A DNA stretch of 64,000 nucleotides from Alnus glutinosa (GCF_958979055.1 NC_084887.1:39063120-39127119), one strand, 5' to 3'; counted from the stretch's first letter, positions 25,441 through 38,055 are shown. Notes: a model not told the origin generated them from the sequence alone. Numbers and translations: made by a program.

Positions 25441-25650
25441 TATTAGAATAATATTATCTTTGAAGGAGATGCATTGCTGGTTGTTAAGGCCATTATTGAT
25501 ACATTCTCTAATCTCTCTAGAATTGGCCATTTTGTAGATAGTATTAGAATGAGAATGAGATTTATTCGTTGTGCTTCTATGGTTCGTGTTTTTCGGCTGT
25601 AAAATGGTGTTACTCATACACTGGCTAAGAAAGCTTCATGTAATGGTTAA
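25441..25650 (+). pseudogene. RNase H-like (RVT_3 type) fragment, LINE- or retrogene-derived
   Basis: The plus-strand reading IIFEGDALLVVKAIID matches the second-strand and helix region of plant RNase H-like domains found at the C-terminus of LINE ORF2 and in free-standing copies. The closing motif THTLAKKAS corresponds to the usual 'N-x-VAHxLAK' block. A TAA stop interrupts the frame (RVFRL*NGVTHTLAK). There is no reverse transcriptase nearby, so it is an isolated relic. Confidence 0.6.
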
Positions 25651-26883
25651 TTTTTTCTACTTTCCACTTCATTCCAATTCTCTCTCCCCCCCTCCCCTCT
25701 CAATACCAACCACTACAACCCTAAAAAGGTAGCCATGCCCATGCCAGCTCTATATGAAGGTTGAGCCACATCCATGGAGGTCGTGTTGAGCTTTTCATGG
25801 AGGGAAGATTAGATAGAGAGTTAGAGGGAGGATTGGAGGAGACAGAAAGGTAGAGAGTGAAGAGAGGAAAGAGAAATTAATGGGCAAAAATAAAAAGAAT
25901 AAATTCTATTTAAAAACAGAAAGAAAGTGTTAATATATAGAGGTCTTCTATCGTAAACAGATACTATATCTCAAGTTCTAAAGTAATTATTATTATTATT
26001 ATTTTATTTTATTTTTAAATGGCTTAAAGCACTATATATATTCCCTACTTTTATTAAAAAACCAAGTTAGCATGATAGTCTAAAAGAAGTGATCTAAACT
26101 AAAGCCTCTTAAAACTGCTTGTATAATCCATGTCAACATCATATACAAAATGTAGGATTCAATGCAGCTTGCGGCTTGAGCAGTAAAACTCAGAGACACC
26201 ACACACAGTCCCAAATAAATTGAGTCTTATCGCACAAATCGATCAAACACTAAAATTTTCTAATCTTCAGCTGGGAAATAATTCTGCTACCAATCAAAGA
26301 CATGATAAACAATGTAATGAAATATTCAACACAAAAGTAAGCATTCAATACTTTGTCCATGGCGCAATTCAAGTACTTCTACTAGGTGAACCTGTTGTAA
26401 TCCATAACCAAAATTACATATATCCTAGAAAAAGAAATAATACCTACGAACTCAGTGGTGAAAGGGAAAAGTAGTATAGGAGCATGCTGCAGGAATCCTG
26501 GGGTAAATGAAATCGGACATACAAAAGAAATCAAATTCCGCTGAGACAGAAATTTTGATTGAATTGAGCCACTAAAAAGAATTACAAAATCGTTTTCTTG
26601 GTGAATCTATCCTGTATGTTTCTGTATAGTACAACAATATGTGCTAATGCATACCAAGCTTGATAAAAGTTCGCGCCAGTGACAAGCAAATGTCACCCTT
26701 CAACATATCTGATGCTAGCAACATTATTTGTGTTACGACTGCAAAACAACTGTTTGAATCTACTAAATGTGGGACTTTATTCTCGTCATCATCATCTTCA
26801 ACACATAAACATACTCAACATTTGTTAACTCTACAGTCAGCCATGTCAATCACGGTAGTCATTGAATGAAGCCGCACAATGCT

Positions 26884-29690
26884 TTATTCCAGATTCAGTC
26901 TCTTTTTCATACTCTCATAAACTAGGTAAGTAATACTTGCAGAAGGAACAACTTTTAGCAGATTAGGGAATATTCCTTTGTAGAAACCCCTAAGCCCTTC
27001 ATGTTGAAAGGTTCTCCTAAATACATCAGCCATCCCCTTATAAGCAGCATCTGCATTATGGCGCTGTGCTTGCATTCTGGAAAGCATTAGCAAAATTAGC
27101 CTCATCTTAAAGAGAGCAAAATGAATAAAAGTTCACCCAAGACAAGAGCAACAACTGATACAACCATGATTTACCTTGTCCTGACAACCTGCAACGGATA
27201 AACACATGATGCTCCAAGAGCTCCTGATACTGTCCCACATCCCAATTGCACAAGAGGACCAGGTTCTACAGGAAATCTAACAAAGTTCAGCATACGACAT
27301 AAAAGGCAGATCTGGAATAGAAGACAATTAAAAAATAAAAATAAAAACAAGAAAAGATGATTAGAAGAAGTTAGCTATTTAAGACACAAGGACCTTACCG
27401 CCATCATGAAGAATATACTTCTTCGACATATCTTTCAAGGATTCATATGCAGCAAGATCAATGCCAGCATAAGGAATAATCCCAAGAAGAGATGGAAAAA
27501 GGCCTCTATAGAATGCCCGAGGTCCCTCTTGAACCCATATATCCCTTGATAGAGTTCGAAGACTAGGAACTCTCCCGCCTTCACAGACAAAAGTTTGTAT
27601 TCGAGTTTTTACAAGATCCATTGGATAAATAGCAGTCTGTGCCACAGCACCAGCTGTACCACCAGCAAACAGGCGCCCAAGAATGCCGACATCAGCCTTA
27701 CTTTCTCCCCCTTTAACATTCACAATAAAACTTTTCAGCCTTTCGTAAGTGTAGAACCTTATGGCACTTTCAGGGGCCACCTTCATAACATTTAGCCCAT
27801 TGCCTCGGAAAAATCCCAAGAAGCCACCTTCTTTCCATATATCCCTTACTACTGGCATGATGCGTGCTCGTGTTGTTTGTACTTGCAAAACAACCTTTAG
27901 ACGATCAAGAGGGGCAGTAACTGTACGGGATGTCGCTCCTGCTACCGCACCTGCAATAAGATATCTACTTGCATGGATATGCTTACTGATGCCCTCTGGG
28001 ATTACAGTCTGCTCGCCAATATCAACAAGGCATACCCTCTCTAAATAATGATAAATGTTCTCAATAGTTGCCTCATGAGGGTAGAGCAGAAGAAAATCCC
28101 TCCATTCTTCAAATGTAATTACCCCATTGTTATCCTTATCAACACGCTCAACAAAAAGAGCAAGTTCCTCATCATCAATTTCAATCCCTACAAAGAGAGA
28201 CTGGTGTGGCTTATAGAATGAAAACACTTGCTAAAGAGAAAACTATTGTCCGACAACATTTTGATTTTAAGTGCATAATCGTGTGTGTGAGCGAGGCTAA
28301 AATGATTAAAAACATAATATGCAATCTAAATTAATTACAGACCCTTTACGCGAACTTTGAGCATTTACTATTAAGATCAAACGAAGAAAAAAAAAATGAT
28401 GCAGCTACTTTGTTCTAAATGAAGTCACAATAACTGCACATCTGCAACTATAAAGAAGGTAATTACAGACCCTTTATGCAGTTTTCCAGAAGATCAACTA
28501 AAAATAAAGATGAGTTGGAATGGAAGACGTAAACATGATGCAGCTACTTTGTTCTAAATGAAGTCACAATAACTGCACATCTACAACTATAAAGAAGGTA
28601 ATTTGTTAGTTATTTGGGTTTTTGGGAAGAAGATTCAATAACTTAAAATTAACCCAAGTCACAACCCTTGTGGTTTCACCAGGAAGAAATATCATTACTA
28701 GCATGCATACACTTTAAAATCCTAATTTTATTACACACCACTAGTTCCCTACAAGCAATCATGAAGAAGAGCAGTTTTCTCAGAATTTATATGCATTTTT
28801 CTATTTATCTAACCAGATGTACAAAAACTCTTATAGTCTTATTCAAGAGCTTATATGACCGTTCAAATTGTGGGTTTGCAAATTAAATTTTTCATCATTC
28901 ACATTGCTTGGCAATCTTATTTGAAAGCTAAGGAAGCCATGACCTTAAGCTTGTTACCGAAGATTGTGGGCATCCACATCTAAGCTGAACCAGTCAAATT
29001 GTGAAAAGCACTAAGCTTGATAATCTTTATTAGAATCTCAATATCCTACCTTCCAAGTGAACTTACCAATAACATATTCCTCCAGGAATTACAGAAACAA
29101 GCATGGAAGGACGCAAACTTGACACTGGAAAACAGACATATAGATATGGCCATAAACCACATAAAAAGAAATACGTGGGGTTAAAGCCTCCTATCGCAGC
29201 GCCCAATAACCCATAAAACGGTAAAATTGTTGAATGCGTTAACACAATTTTATTCACAAATTAGCAGAAGTAGAGAAGAATAAGATTTACCTGCCCTAAT
29301 AAGTGCATCCAAGAGCTCTTCCGGTGTAATGCAGCCATTATGTTCAACATCTATGGCTTGAAAAATGCAGTAAAGCTCGAGCTCTTTATCGTCCATGTAG
29401 CGCTTAAACTCTTGGTAATCAACACGACCATCTTTATTGGCATCACAGACATTCAACAAATCCTTGGCATACTTGTACTGGGAGGGTATTTGGAGTGCAG
29501 AGAGGCCAGCCTCAATCTGGGCATAGTCCAAATACCCGGCATTTGCAGTGTCAAAGAAATTAAAGAGACAACGGATTCTGACGTCCCTCTCTTCCTTGGT
29601 CTCTCGCAAGGCCAACAGGACATGATCCATAGAGACTGGCCCTGGTTTCCTCACAGGATTGCAGCACTCTTTCTTTGGCTTTGCCTCCAT
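26884..29690 (-). CDS. APC: Mitochondrial Ca2+-regulated ATP-Mg/Pi (APC-type) carrier, 4 exons
   Basis: Minus-strand exons are 29690-29291, 28187-27399, 27265-27175 and 27076-26884, joining in frame to 490 residues. The N-terminal half is a calmodulin-like Ca2+ sensor: a degenerate EF-hand at about 47-58, then [12 protein letters not shown] (83-94), [12 protein letters not shown] (114-125) and [12 protein letters not shown] (150-161). The C-terminal half has three mitochondrial-carrier repeats with signatures [22 protein letters not shown] and [11 protein letters not shown]; Gln in place of the acidic residue in the third is usual for this family. It matches Arabidopsis APC1-3 and animal SCaMCs, which exchange ATP-Mg for phosphate across the inner membrane when cytosolic Ca2+ rises. 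Intron 1 (28188-29290) contains a 139-bp tandem duplication. No breaks are seen. Confidence 0.95.
28398..28606. repeat. 139-bp-period duplication in APC intron 1
   Basis: GATGCAGCTACTTTGTTCTA starts at 28398 and again at 28537 and runs about 68 bp nearly identically. A second shared word, AATTACAGACCCTTTA, at 28333 and 28463 shows that the duplicated unit extends to the left. Confidence 0.85.
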
Positions 29691-31074
29691 TCTAATAAAA
29701 ACCTAAGCTACCATAAAACAAACACACTTCTTGCCCTCTCTTAACTTCAACTAAAGACTGTTTGAGAATTGGGATCAAAATGTGTTCTTGGGATAACACA
29801 AAGCTAACCCCTTTGTAATGCACAAATTAATGACATCAGATGCAGACCCAAATGAACCCTAATTAGAACCTTTTCGCTCTTTATCAATCTGACAATTCCC
29901 TGTCTCTTCTCTTTCGACGGAAAATCTAATTCCCGTTCAAAGTAGCAAATGTGATTGAAGCGCACATACAAAATTTCAAGGAGATCGAATCGAATTATAA
30001 AATACGTGTGAAAAATAGAGGGAAAAAAAATAAAAAATAAAAATCAGGTCAAAAAAGGTAAATGGAATTCAAACGCGAAACGACTGGAAAACGCACCGAA
30101 AACGCAATGGAGAATGTTCAAAAGGGGACGAGACGGCGAAGATTCAGAAACATGGTCAAAATCCCCACGTACGCGTCCATCACTTCGCCGGCAATGAGAG
30201 GGATGGCCGGCTATAAGATCATCTCGGGGAGAGAGCAGAGAGGGAAGGGGGGGGGGGGGGGGGGGGAGAGAGAGAGAGAGAGATTTTTGTGGACTATATA
30301 TTTAATTTTATTTTCGAAAGTAAAAAGAAAAGAAAAATGTGAGTGTTATGAATCGAACAATGTTACAATATAGTGGGGAGTACTCAGTACTTGAATTTTT
30401 GTTCTTTTTATTATTTATCTTTTGAATTTTAAGCATTTTCCAATGTGATATCTTTTGCGTTTGTCATTGGTACGCATATTCTTTGGTGTCCGCTGTAGCG
30501 TGAGTTTTCCAACCGGGAGTGCGGATGGGTAGCACAGTTTTTTTTTTTTTTTTTTTTTTAATAAATTATTTTAACAGTATTTAAATAATTAAATTTTATT
30601 ATTTGCATCACCTAGTATAAGGGACTTATAATAAAATAAAATTTATCCCCAAACATTTTTAATTTTTATGCAGGATTTCACTTGGAAAGATTCTACGACT
30701 TGTACCGGTCCAACTTGAGTCGGAATATAGGACTTTTGGGGGCCAGACCTGACCCCAATCAAGGCTCAAGAGCCCAACCCCCAAACTTCATCTTTAGCTT
30801 TCATTAGCATTAGCAGTGTGAATTTTGGTTTCACCAACTGTTTTGTGTCGTGTCCAACAACACCAAGACCAAAAAGCACATAGGTCTGTCACGTTAACCG
30901 CGTGCGTATCAAGTTTAGAACAAGAGCTAAATTCCCTGTGACCATTCCTTGCAAAGAGGGGGGGCCGGAGTAGAAGACACGTGAATTTGCACTTTGCTAA
31001 TGGGCATAATTTACATAACATAAAGCATCATGTCATATTCTACATTGAAAAAGGGCCGAAAGGCTAATGTACAA
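29691..31074. other. Intergenic region between APC and the zinc-finger gene
   Basis: The part next to 29690 is the APC leader and promoter. It contains a G(20) run followed by (GA)n at 30249-30283 and a T23 tract near 30538-30559. No gene is supported. Confidence 0.6.
30249..30283. repeat. Poly(G) plus (GA)n tract
   Basis: About 20 consecutive G followed by seven or more GA units. The G-run could form a quadruplex. It lies about 560 bp upstream of the APC start codon. Confidence 0.9.
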
Positions 31075-34000
31075 TCATTGTCGAAGCTTTATTCTAGCGA
31101 TTTCTAAGGCTGCCTTGGCTGCTTTTCGCTCTTGTTCCCTCCGCTGACGAAGCTTCATTGCCTCTTCTGCTTCTCGAGATAGAGCCTGCAAACTCTTTTG
31201 GGAATCCAACATATCCCAATAAATCTCACCCACACGAGCCTCTAGCTCCTTAGTCTCAGCTTCACAACTGGACAACTGATTCTCAACTCGTACAAGCCAG
31301 TCCTTCAAACTGGAAGTCCTTTTACGAAGGGATTTAAGGCGCTGATTGGAGGCTATAAAGGCGGTCACTGTTTCAGCATGGATGCTAGAAATATCATCAT
31401 ACCTAACTTTCTCATTATTGCACCGCTCGATCAACTCTTGCCAAGAATGTTCTTCGTCCACTGACTGTTCTATATCAGCAAGTGATGATGCACAGGCAAT
31501 GAATTCCCTCACACGCTCATGAAAATGTGTATAATTAACTGATAGACAATCCAAAACTTTAAAAGTAGATCCGACTGCCACTGCCATGGACTCATGTTTA
31601 AGCGGATCCATAGACTCAAGACTGGTAAGAAGCAGATTTCGGAGATGCAACTCTATCTGATCAAGCATGTTGGAGTTGGCTTTTATGCTGCCTTCAACAA
31701 TAGGGGGAGGACTTTTGGCGTTTGACCACTCCCGAGAAACATCACTCAAAGCCTCAGCATCCCAACCAGATATTTGCGGGGATGGCTTGTCAAATTCAGT
31801 AAGCGAAGTACTATGAGGCAGCTCAGTAAAGTATTCATTACTATACACATCTTTATCTTCAGGAATGAAGATGGAATCAAAAGAAGGGAAAACACCTGTC
31901 AAAAATATGAATCAGAATCATAACGAAAGATGAGAGGGAGAAAAAACCAAAACAATGGCATGTAAAATCATATTTACAGCAAAAGAAAGGCTTCGGTAGT
32001 GGAACTGATAAACATCGAGAAGGAGGGAAAGTGAGCCGGCCCCACCAACCCAATATAAGAACACCAGCAATTTGACTGGTACAATCTGTCCAAAAACAAA
32101 AGGAGACAATGGTGGGCAAGTAAGCAAAAAAGAAAAAAGAAAAACAGCAAGAGAAACATACTGTTAGAACGTAGATAAACACGAGAAATTACCTCCTGTA
32201 GATGTGTCTCCAGAAGCAGTAGTCTGCCTCCGGAACCGTGTCTGCCAGTGATGCATTCCAACAAGAGATGTTTGACAGGAAATTAGGAATGCTTTCTTCA
32301 TAATGGGATTCCTTAATTCAGCTTCCAGCATGACTAGGTCTTGAAGATTCCAAGAGACCTTAACATGTGATGGATCAAGACACTCGGTTTCTTCATGTTT
32401 TCCCCTCTCCGTGAGGGGTTCTTGTAGATCAAGACATTCTGTGGAGGTTTCATCATGTTGTCCCCTCTCTGTGAGGGGTTCTTGTTCTCTCTCACAAAGT
32501 CCAGGTACAACCATGTAAGTTGAGGAATGTTGATGATTTTCCATCTCCACCGACTCAAACTCCATCCTCTCCGGGTGCTCAATACTCAAATTACTAGAGT
32601 CATTGACCAACTGATGGCTTCTCAAAGTACTCTTTGCAGACATGTCATGTTTGCTTTTCTCTAGAAGATCCTCCCATTGGAGGAAAGGACAAGCTCCAAA
32701 TCCCTGTCTCAAAGCCGCAGTCCATTAATTAGATATCAACTGACACGTGAAAGAATGGAATAATCCACAATATTAAAAAATGCCATACGTAACAGGATAA
32801 TGGAGGATTGCTCTCCTAAAATGCTTCTGATAGGAACTGTAGGTGTTGAGAAACCTAATCCAAAATACTTGGATTAGTGTTAGCTATGGAAGTGGTAGAG
32901 GAGTGTTGGGGCAGAAGTCGCCGAAGTCATCTTTATCATTCTTTATCTTATTTGCTTCTTATCTAGTCGTTCAGTAGTAGCGTCTATCTTATCTGCATCT
33001 TATCTAATAGTTCAGTAGCAGTAGAGGAATGGGGATCAGTATTGTAATCGTAGTGCATTAGTCTTCCATTCGTTTTCTATTTGTTTTCTATAAGTAGCAG
33101 AGCTTGGTTGGATTAGTGTTAGCTATGGAAGTGGTAGAGGAGTGTTGGGGCAGAAGTCGCCGAAGTCATCTTTATCATTCTTTATCTTATTTGCTTCTTA
33201 TCTAGTCGTTCAGTAGTAGCGTCTATCTTATCTGCATCTTATCTAATAGTTCAGTAGCAGTAGAGGAATGGGGACCAGTATTGTAATCGTAGCGCATTAG
33301 TCTTCCATTCATTTTCTATTTGTTTTCTATAAGTAGCAGAGCTTGGCAAGGGGAAGAGATTCATTGAGTAATTTATTCAAACATCTTGTGTGTACTGGCG
33401 ACTCCTACCTTAAGTGGAGAATTATTGAATAAAATTCCTTTCCTCGACTACATATCTTCCATCAAACACAACCCAGCCCATCCAAGCTCTATCAGCTTTG
33501 GTGGGGTTTCTCTCACTTCATTTTTATCTGTCCGAGTTTAAGGAGAAGGTGCTCTACAGGAAGTGGAAAATTGGGCAAGACCCACTTATAGGTATCTTTG
33601 CAACATATATTTCATAATATTTAATGCCAAAAGTGAAACCACCACAGGACCAGAACATGTAAGTTGCATCTTCAAAACTGAGAGAACTTATATCACAAAA
33701 CATCACCTTATGATTAATGGGATGATTATAGTCAAGGTGAGCTCGTCAAAGTTCATAATACACTCCAGCATTCCCCAGCTTGTTGATGAAATCAACGGAA
33801 GTGTACATTAAATTGAAAATACAACCGTGATATAGCATGTTTATAAAGTCACACTCCATCAAGTACAAAGGACTAAGTGATTATTCAGGCAAATCAACAG
33901 CAGATACCAAAGCCGCTGAGTACTTTTGGTACCAATAACTCAAGTACTTCGGACATGCGGATAACTGAAATATAATCAAATGCTTCAATTGTGCAAAGCA

Positions 34001-34837
34001 ATTGAAACCCCATGACAAGTGCCAATCAGAAACCAATTTTAGGCAACCGTGTTTTTATAAGAATATTCTTAGCATACGCCATGGTTAAAGAAACACTCAA
34101 AATAGTGTGTTTCATTGAAGTGGGCAAACTTAAGGTGTTCATTGCTCAAATATATATCTATACCACAGGGAAAAAAAAAGGTTCATAAAAAGCAACATTT
34201 AGGCAAAACCACTACAAAACAAACTTGTGCATGCCATATATATAGATGAGCAAGAATTTGGAGCTAGCCGATGTGAATCATCAGTGCATACCTTCTTGAT
34301 TGGGCAAACAAAACAGCTTCGACCCGCATCTGGCCCATCCTTCACCGTAATCCTTTGACAGACTCCAGCGCCACAAGAACACAGAGGGAAGACTCTCGAA
34401 GGAGGAGGAGACATGCTAGTTTCACCATTTGTTACTTGGTCGCACCACTTGAAAAACCCACATTGACTACCCTATTAATGTCAAATAATAGTCCATAAAT
34501 AAACATCAAAACCGCAGATTTTATGCAGGGAGTACGCTAAGAAAAGAAAGAAAGCAAAAGCAAATAAACAAAAATTAACTACTGTGATTGGGCAAGTGTA
34601 GAACTTTCTGCCGGGGTTCTTGTCCGTTTTGGAAGTCCGTACAAGGCAATTTCCACGGCCACAGAGACATCGAATGAGGGGTGGATCAGGACCCCCTGAG
34701 AAGGAGGAGGGGCGGCCAGCAGTAGCATTAATGGCAGCGAAGGGCTGAGATTTCATATGGGCCGGGGGCGTCTTCAAGGGGCAATCTCTAACCCAGTGAC
34801 CTGGCTGGCGGCAGTGGAAACAGGCGTTGTCTTGCAT
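31075..34837 (-). CDS. CCHC zinc-knuckle plus twin GRF zinc-finger protein with C-terminal coiled coil
   Basis: Minus-strand exons are 34837-34583, 34471-34292, 32703-32193 and 31895-31075, joining in frame to 588 residues with GT-AG introns. The start is the first in-frame ATG. A retroviral-type zinc knuckle CFHCRQPGHWVRDC lies at residues 6-19. Two GRF fingers follow, each split by an intron: CLCGRGNC...NPGRKFYTCP...CGFFKWCD, and CSCGAGVC...AGRSCFVCP...ACPFLQWED. The middle region carries an imperfect repeat (EPLTERGQHDETSTECLD / EPLTERGKHEETECLD). The last 90 or so residues are a charged coiled coil rich in Arg, Lys and Glu. It resembles Arabidopsis zinc-knuckle/GRF proteins of unknown function (At3g42860/At5g20220 type, from memory). 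GRF fingers bind single-stranded nucleic acid in other proteins, so a nucleic-acid role is inference. Intron 2 (32704-34291) contains an LTR-like sequence. Confidence 0.88.
32844..33468. mobile_element. LTR-like fossil with internal 239-bp tandem duplication, in an intron
   Basis: It starts TGTTGAGAAACC and ends about CATCAAACA. The region near 33355-33400 (TTCATTGAGTAATTTATTC, then ATCTTGTGTGTA) resembles the R region of plant LTRs and the LTR-like segment at 44033. Two copies of a 239-bp unit (32869-33107 and 33108-33346) differ at only about three positions, so the duplication is recent. No TSD was found and the ends are uncertain. It lies in intron 2 of the zinc-finger gene. Confidence 0.4.
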
Positions 34838-35547
34838 TCTCGGTGAAACCGCAAGTGCAAGAGACTTCGATGACAATGAGGCTAAGGAATTGTTGCTGCT
34901 ATGTCCAGGATTGATCACTAAAAGGACGCAACTTTACATTTTGAGACAGCAAGTGAGAGGAAGCCCAGTGACCGTGGCTTTTTTAAAAAAAAAAACTACG
35001 CTACCCTTCGAACTGCCTATCCGAAAGAGCAACGCTTTCTTCCGAATTGGATGAGGATGAGGGGACAACTCACCCCACGTCCTGCCCTGTCCCTACGAAA
35101 TCAAAATCAGCGGCTGCTTCTTTTCTTCCAATTCGGCGTTTGTGCCGCCAGTGCATTTGGCGATATTCCTCGCTGCTGTTTCGAACCCAGTTAACTTTTT
35201 CCTCTTCCTGACGTTTCTGTTGCTGTTGAAGTGTTGGAATTGACGACCAGTAGAAATCTTACAAGAAGATGAGATATCGAAGGTGTTGCAAATGAAAAAT
35301 TCTTAAGCGGGATAGGTACACGAAAACGGCATGAGTCGCAGAGGGAGAAGGGAGAGGCAGTGGCAGAGGTAGGCTTCGACGAAGACGAAGACAATGGAGA
35401 GCTTGTTAGTGCCACTTGACAAACTTACACAACTTCATCGCCTTTGGTGGCAGCTAAAGGGTAAAGTTGCTCACAAAGGGCGTTCTTTAAGGAGTCTTTC
35501 TCAACGAAGGTACTCTTTCTGTCACTTCCAGTCAATTCTCGCCTTTG
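34838..35547. other. Leader/promoter region of the zinc-finger gene
   Basis: It contains an A13 tract near 34986. Open frames here begin at non-ATG codons. One minus-strand frame (35191-35415) is Ser/Thr-rich like a transit peptide but has no ATG and no continuation, so I make no gene call. Confidence 0.4.
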
Positions 35548-35855
35548 GTAGTGCCTTGTTTGTTAAGTTACATAACAGTATACAGTAATGCGTATACTGT
35601 TTATATACTTTTTTTCTTTTTTTTTCTTTTTTTTTTAATTTTTCAATACTAACCAACATCAAAACATTCTCACTTTTTTTTTTTTATATCACATCAATAA
35701 TTTTTTATTACTATTCAAATAAAAAAAATTCACTACAATATAAAACTTTTTCACTTTTTTATATCACATCATCACTTTTTACTAATTTCAAAATTAACAA
35801 CCCACTACTCTGTTCTGTTCTGTTCTATACAGTACATGGCTTTGCTAAACAAGCT
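35548..35855. mobile_element. AT-rich MITE-like element
   Basis: The left end GCCTTGTTTGTTAAG and the right end GCTAAACAAGC are approximate inverted repeats. The interior resembles the element at 48221-48490: both have words like 'acattctcacttttttatatcacatca' and 'tattactattcaaataaaaa'. No TSD was found. Confidence 0.4.
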
Positions 35856-35857
35856 CA

Positions 35858-36176
35858 TGATTGCGTTTGGAATTTCGATTTTACAGACAATAAGTGCGAT
35901 TTTAAATTAAATTACAGAACATAAATCGTTTGGGAACTACGTTTTTAAAAATTGAGATTTGAAAATGCAGAAAATCTGTCTTTTCAAATCGCATGTAAAA
36001 TAGTGTTTTTTTTAAAACGCATAATTTTAAAGGCTAATTTACGATTTTAAATGTTAAACTGTAATTTTGTCAAACACTTAACTGCGTTTTTAAAAATTAC
36101 TTTTTTTAAATCGAACATTTTAATATCGTGATTTTAAATCGTACTTTTTGAAATCGCAAACCCAAACAGACCCTAA
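35858..36176. mobile_element. MITE-like element with TTTGG-type ends
   Basis: The left end TTGCGTTTGGAATTTCGATT and the complement of the right end (GGGTCTGTTTGGGTTTGCGA) form imperfect TIRs. The interior repeats AATCG/CGATT words. It is non-coding and has no TSD I can confirm. Confidence 0.45.
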
Positions 36177-36361
36177 ATAAATGGCTTTTTTTGATAAAAC
36201 AACACGTGATTGTCACATGTATAAATAATATATGTCAATTTTATATATAAATTGTAAAAAAATTTCTAAAAATCGATTTATATAAAAATTATATCCTATT
36301 TTATAGTCATCGGTTCCTATATTATATATATTGGAATAATTTCACTTATAATTCTTTATGT

Positions 36362-37524
36362 TTCATCATTTTTTTATTTTTTTTGAACAAAATAACATGT
36401 GCTATTATTAATACTGCAAACACCATAGGCTTACAACTTGAAAGTAAGGGACAGGACCCCCCAACTCTCTAAGCCAGAAGGATCTGACTTAGTAAAACAT
36501 CTGTCTAAGCAGAAATACAAACTTTACAAGGACACTTGAGCCTCTTTAACAATAATGCTCATTCTCTAAAGAAAGATGGCAGATCTAGCGCTTAACCAAC
36601 AAATAGTCCCATAAAATTTGAACCAAAACAAGCAGGCTAAGACTGAAGAAACAAAAGAAAAACGCAAAAAACATAGAGGCAACAAACACCCAAAACAAAC
36701 TGCCGGCAGTGGGGGAGGAGCCGAGATGCCGGACGGTGGCACGTGAAAGACACGCGCCGTCACCGGGGCCACCCAGAAGGAGATCCGACGCCATAAAACC
36801 CGATGCTGCAAAGCACGGCCAGAAAAATGCGTAGCGTGGCCCTCATGCGCACCACAGAGCAGAGAGCTTCTAGGCACGTGGGCGCCACACATCGACCATC
36901 GACCACCAACAACCGACAAGACCGGAGCTTGCGGCGCCAGGGGCAGAAGAAGCCAGGGAATGAGGCTGGGGGGCGTGTGGTAGTCAGAAATCGGCGGAGA
37001 AGCATAGATTTGGCGTCCAAAATCAAAGAAAAAAGTCGAAAAAAGTGGGAAAAAAAAAAAAAGAAAAAAAAAGGCCAAAAATCTCTCTGCCGACGACACA
37101 AGCGCTCGGCCACTCCTCCAAAGAAGACATCTTGAGATAAAAATTCCTGCCAAAACGAAAGAAATAACAAAGAAAACAGAAAACAAGCCATCATAGTCCA
37201 AAAAGGCTAAGGAAAAGTCAACCACCACCGAATCTAGCCTGGGAGAACAAAAGCTCCACAACCCTAGAGGTTAGGAGAAAAACAAACTCCACTGGACCAA
37301 CCTAGGAGGAACAAAAAACACCCTAACTCATGATAAGCCATAGAGAAAAACACCACTGGGAGGGGGAGGCGTGAAGCCACCTCCTCCCGATGAAAACCAT
37401 GTTCACAGGGGAGGGGCTCTAGAGAGAAAAGCAGTTTTTTCTCACAATGCAGAGCAGTTTTTTTTAGTGATATTAGGAATACAATGATTTGTGTTACAAT
37501 AACAAACCATTCATCATTTTTTTA
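36362..37524 (-). mobile_element. Non-autonomous LINE-type retroposon with 15-bp TSD
   Basis: The insert at 36377-37509 reads on the minus strand. It ends in an A-rich tail (complement of the T tract at 36377-36384) and is flanked by a perfect 15-bp TSD, TTCATCATTTTTTTA, at 36362-36376 and 37510-37524. The body is GC-rich with CTCTAGAGCCCCTCCCC-type sequence at its 5' side and a 3' UTR-like part before the tail. There is no reverse transcriptase or ORF1. Length is 1133 bp. I read it as an internally deleted LINE (5' region joined to 3' end) mobilised in trans. Long open frames inside are compositional. Confidence 0.8.
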
Positions 37525-38055
37525 ATTAATGTATCAAAACTTTAAAAAGTGTCAATTTAAAATATTTATCTTTCAATTTTTTTCAATTTCAACCATCATC
37601 GTTAGAATTTTTCGTTAAATCTTGTCAAAATTCTTAAAATATTCCTTCTTTTTTTTTTTAGGAAAAAAAAATTTACAAAGATTTAGATGTTGGTCAGAAT
37701 TTATCGGAATTTACAAAAATACTCATGCTTGAATCTTTGAAAATTTGTTATAATTTTTTTTTTTAGAAAAAACAAAACACATGAATATTTGGAAAATTTT
37801 GATAAAGATTTAACAAAAAATTTTAACGGATTATTGAAATTAATAAATAAATTCTTTAAATTAACGTGTTTTAAAGTTTGGGTAACTTATTTTAAAGGGA
37901 TAGAAAATAAGGATAGTCTTCCCATATATATTTATAGTGATTTTAATTCAGTTTTAGATAGATTAATTGCTTTATCAGTTTTTATATCCCCAGGACGGGT
38001 TGGATCTAAATGTGAATATGGGCGTTAAGAGTTCGCATTTTTCTTCATATGGTGT
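37525..38055. other. AT-rich upstream region of HISN2
   Basis: A/T-rich low complexity with T9-T10 runs. Nothing is recognised apart from being the likely HISN2 promoter. The frame at 37789-38028 is AT-driven. Confidence 0.5.

Larger units (their letters stand above)
25080..26883. other. Gene-free region between eS27 and APC carrier
   Basis: It holds an A-rich tract, a (TA)n microsatellite (25330-25370), an RNase H-like fragment (25441-25650), and CT/GA-rich low complexity near 25680-25870. The part next to 26884 is probably 3' UTR of the carrier gene. Confidence 0.5.

Noticed and set aside
35191-35415. Minus-strand Ser/Thr-rich frame resembling a plastid transit peptide
   Set aside because: Opens at GTG, not ATG, ends in a stop after 74 codons and has no following exon I can find.
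36566-37261. Minus-strand open frame of 231 codons rich in Phe and Leu, with overlapping 110-144-codon frames
   Set aside because: It lies wholly inside the LINE-type retroposon with a 15-bp TSD; composition explains the frames and no domain is visible.
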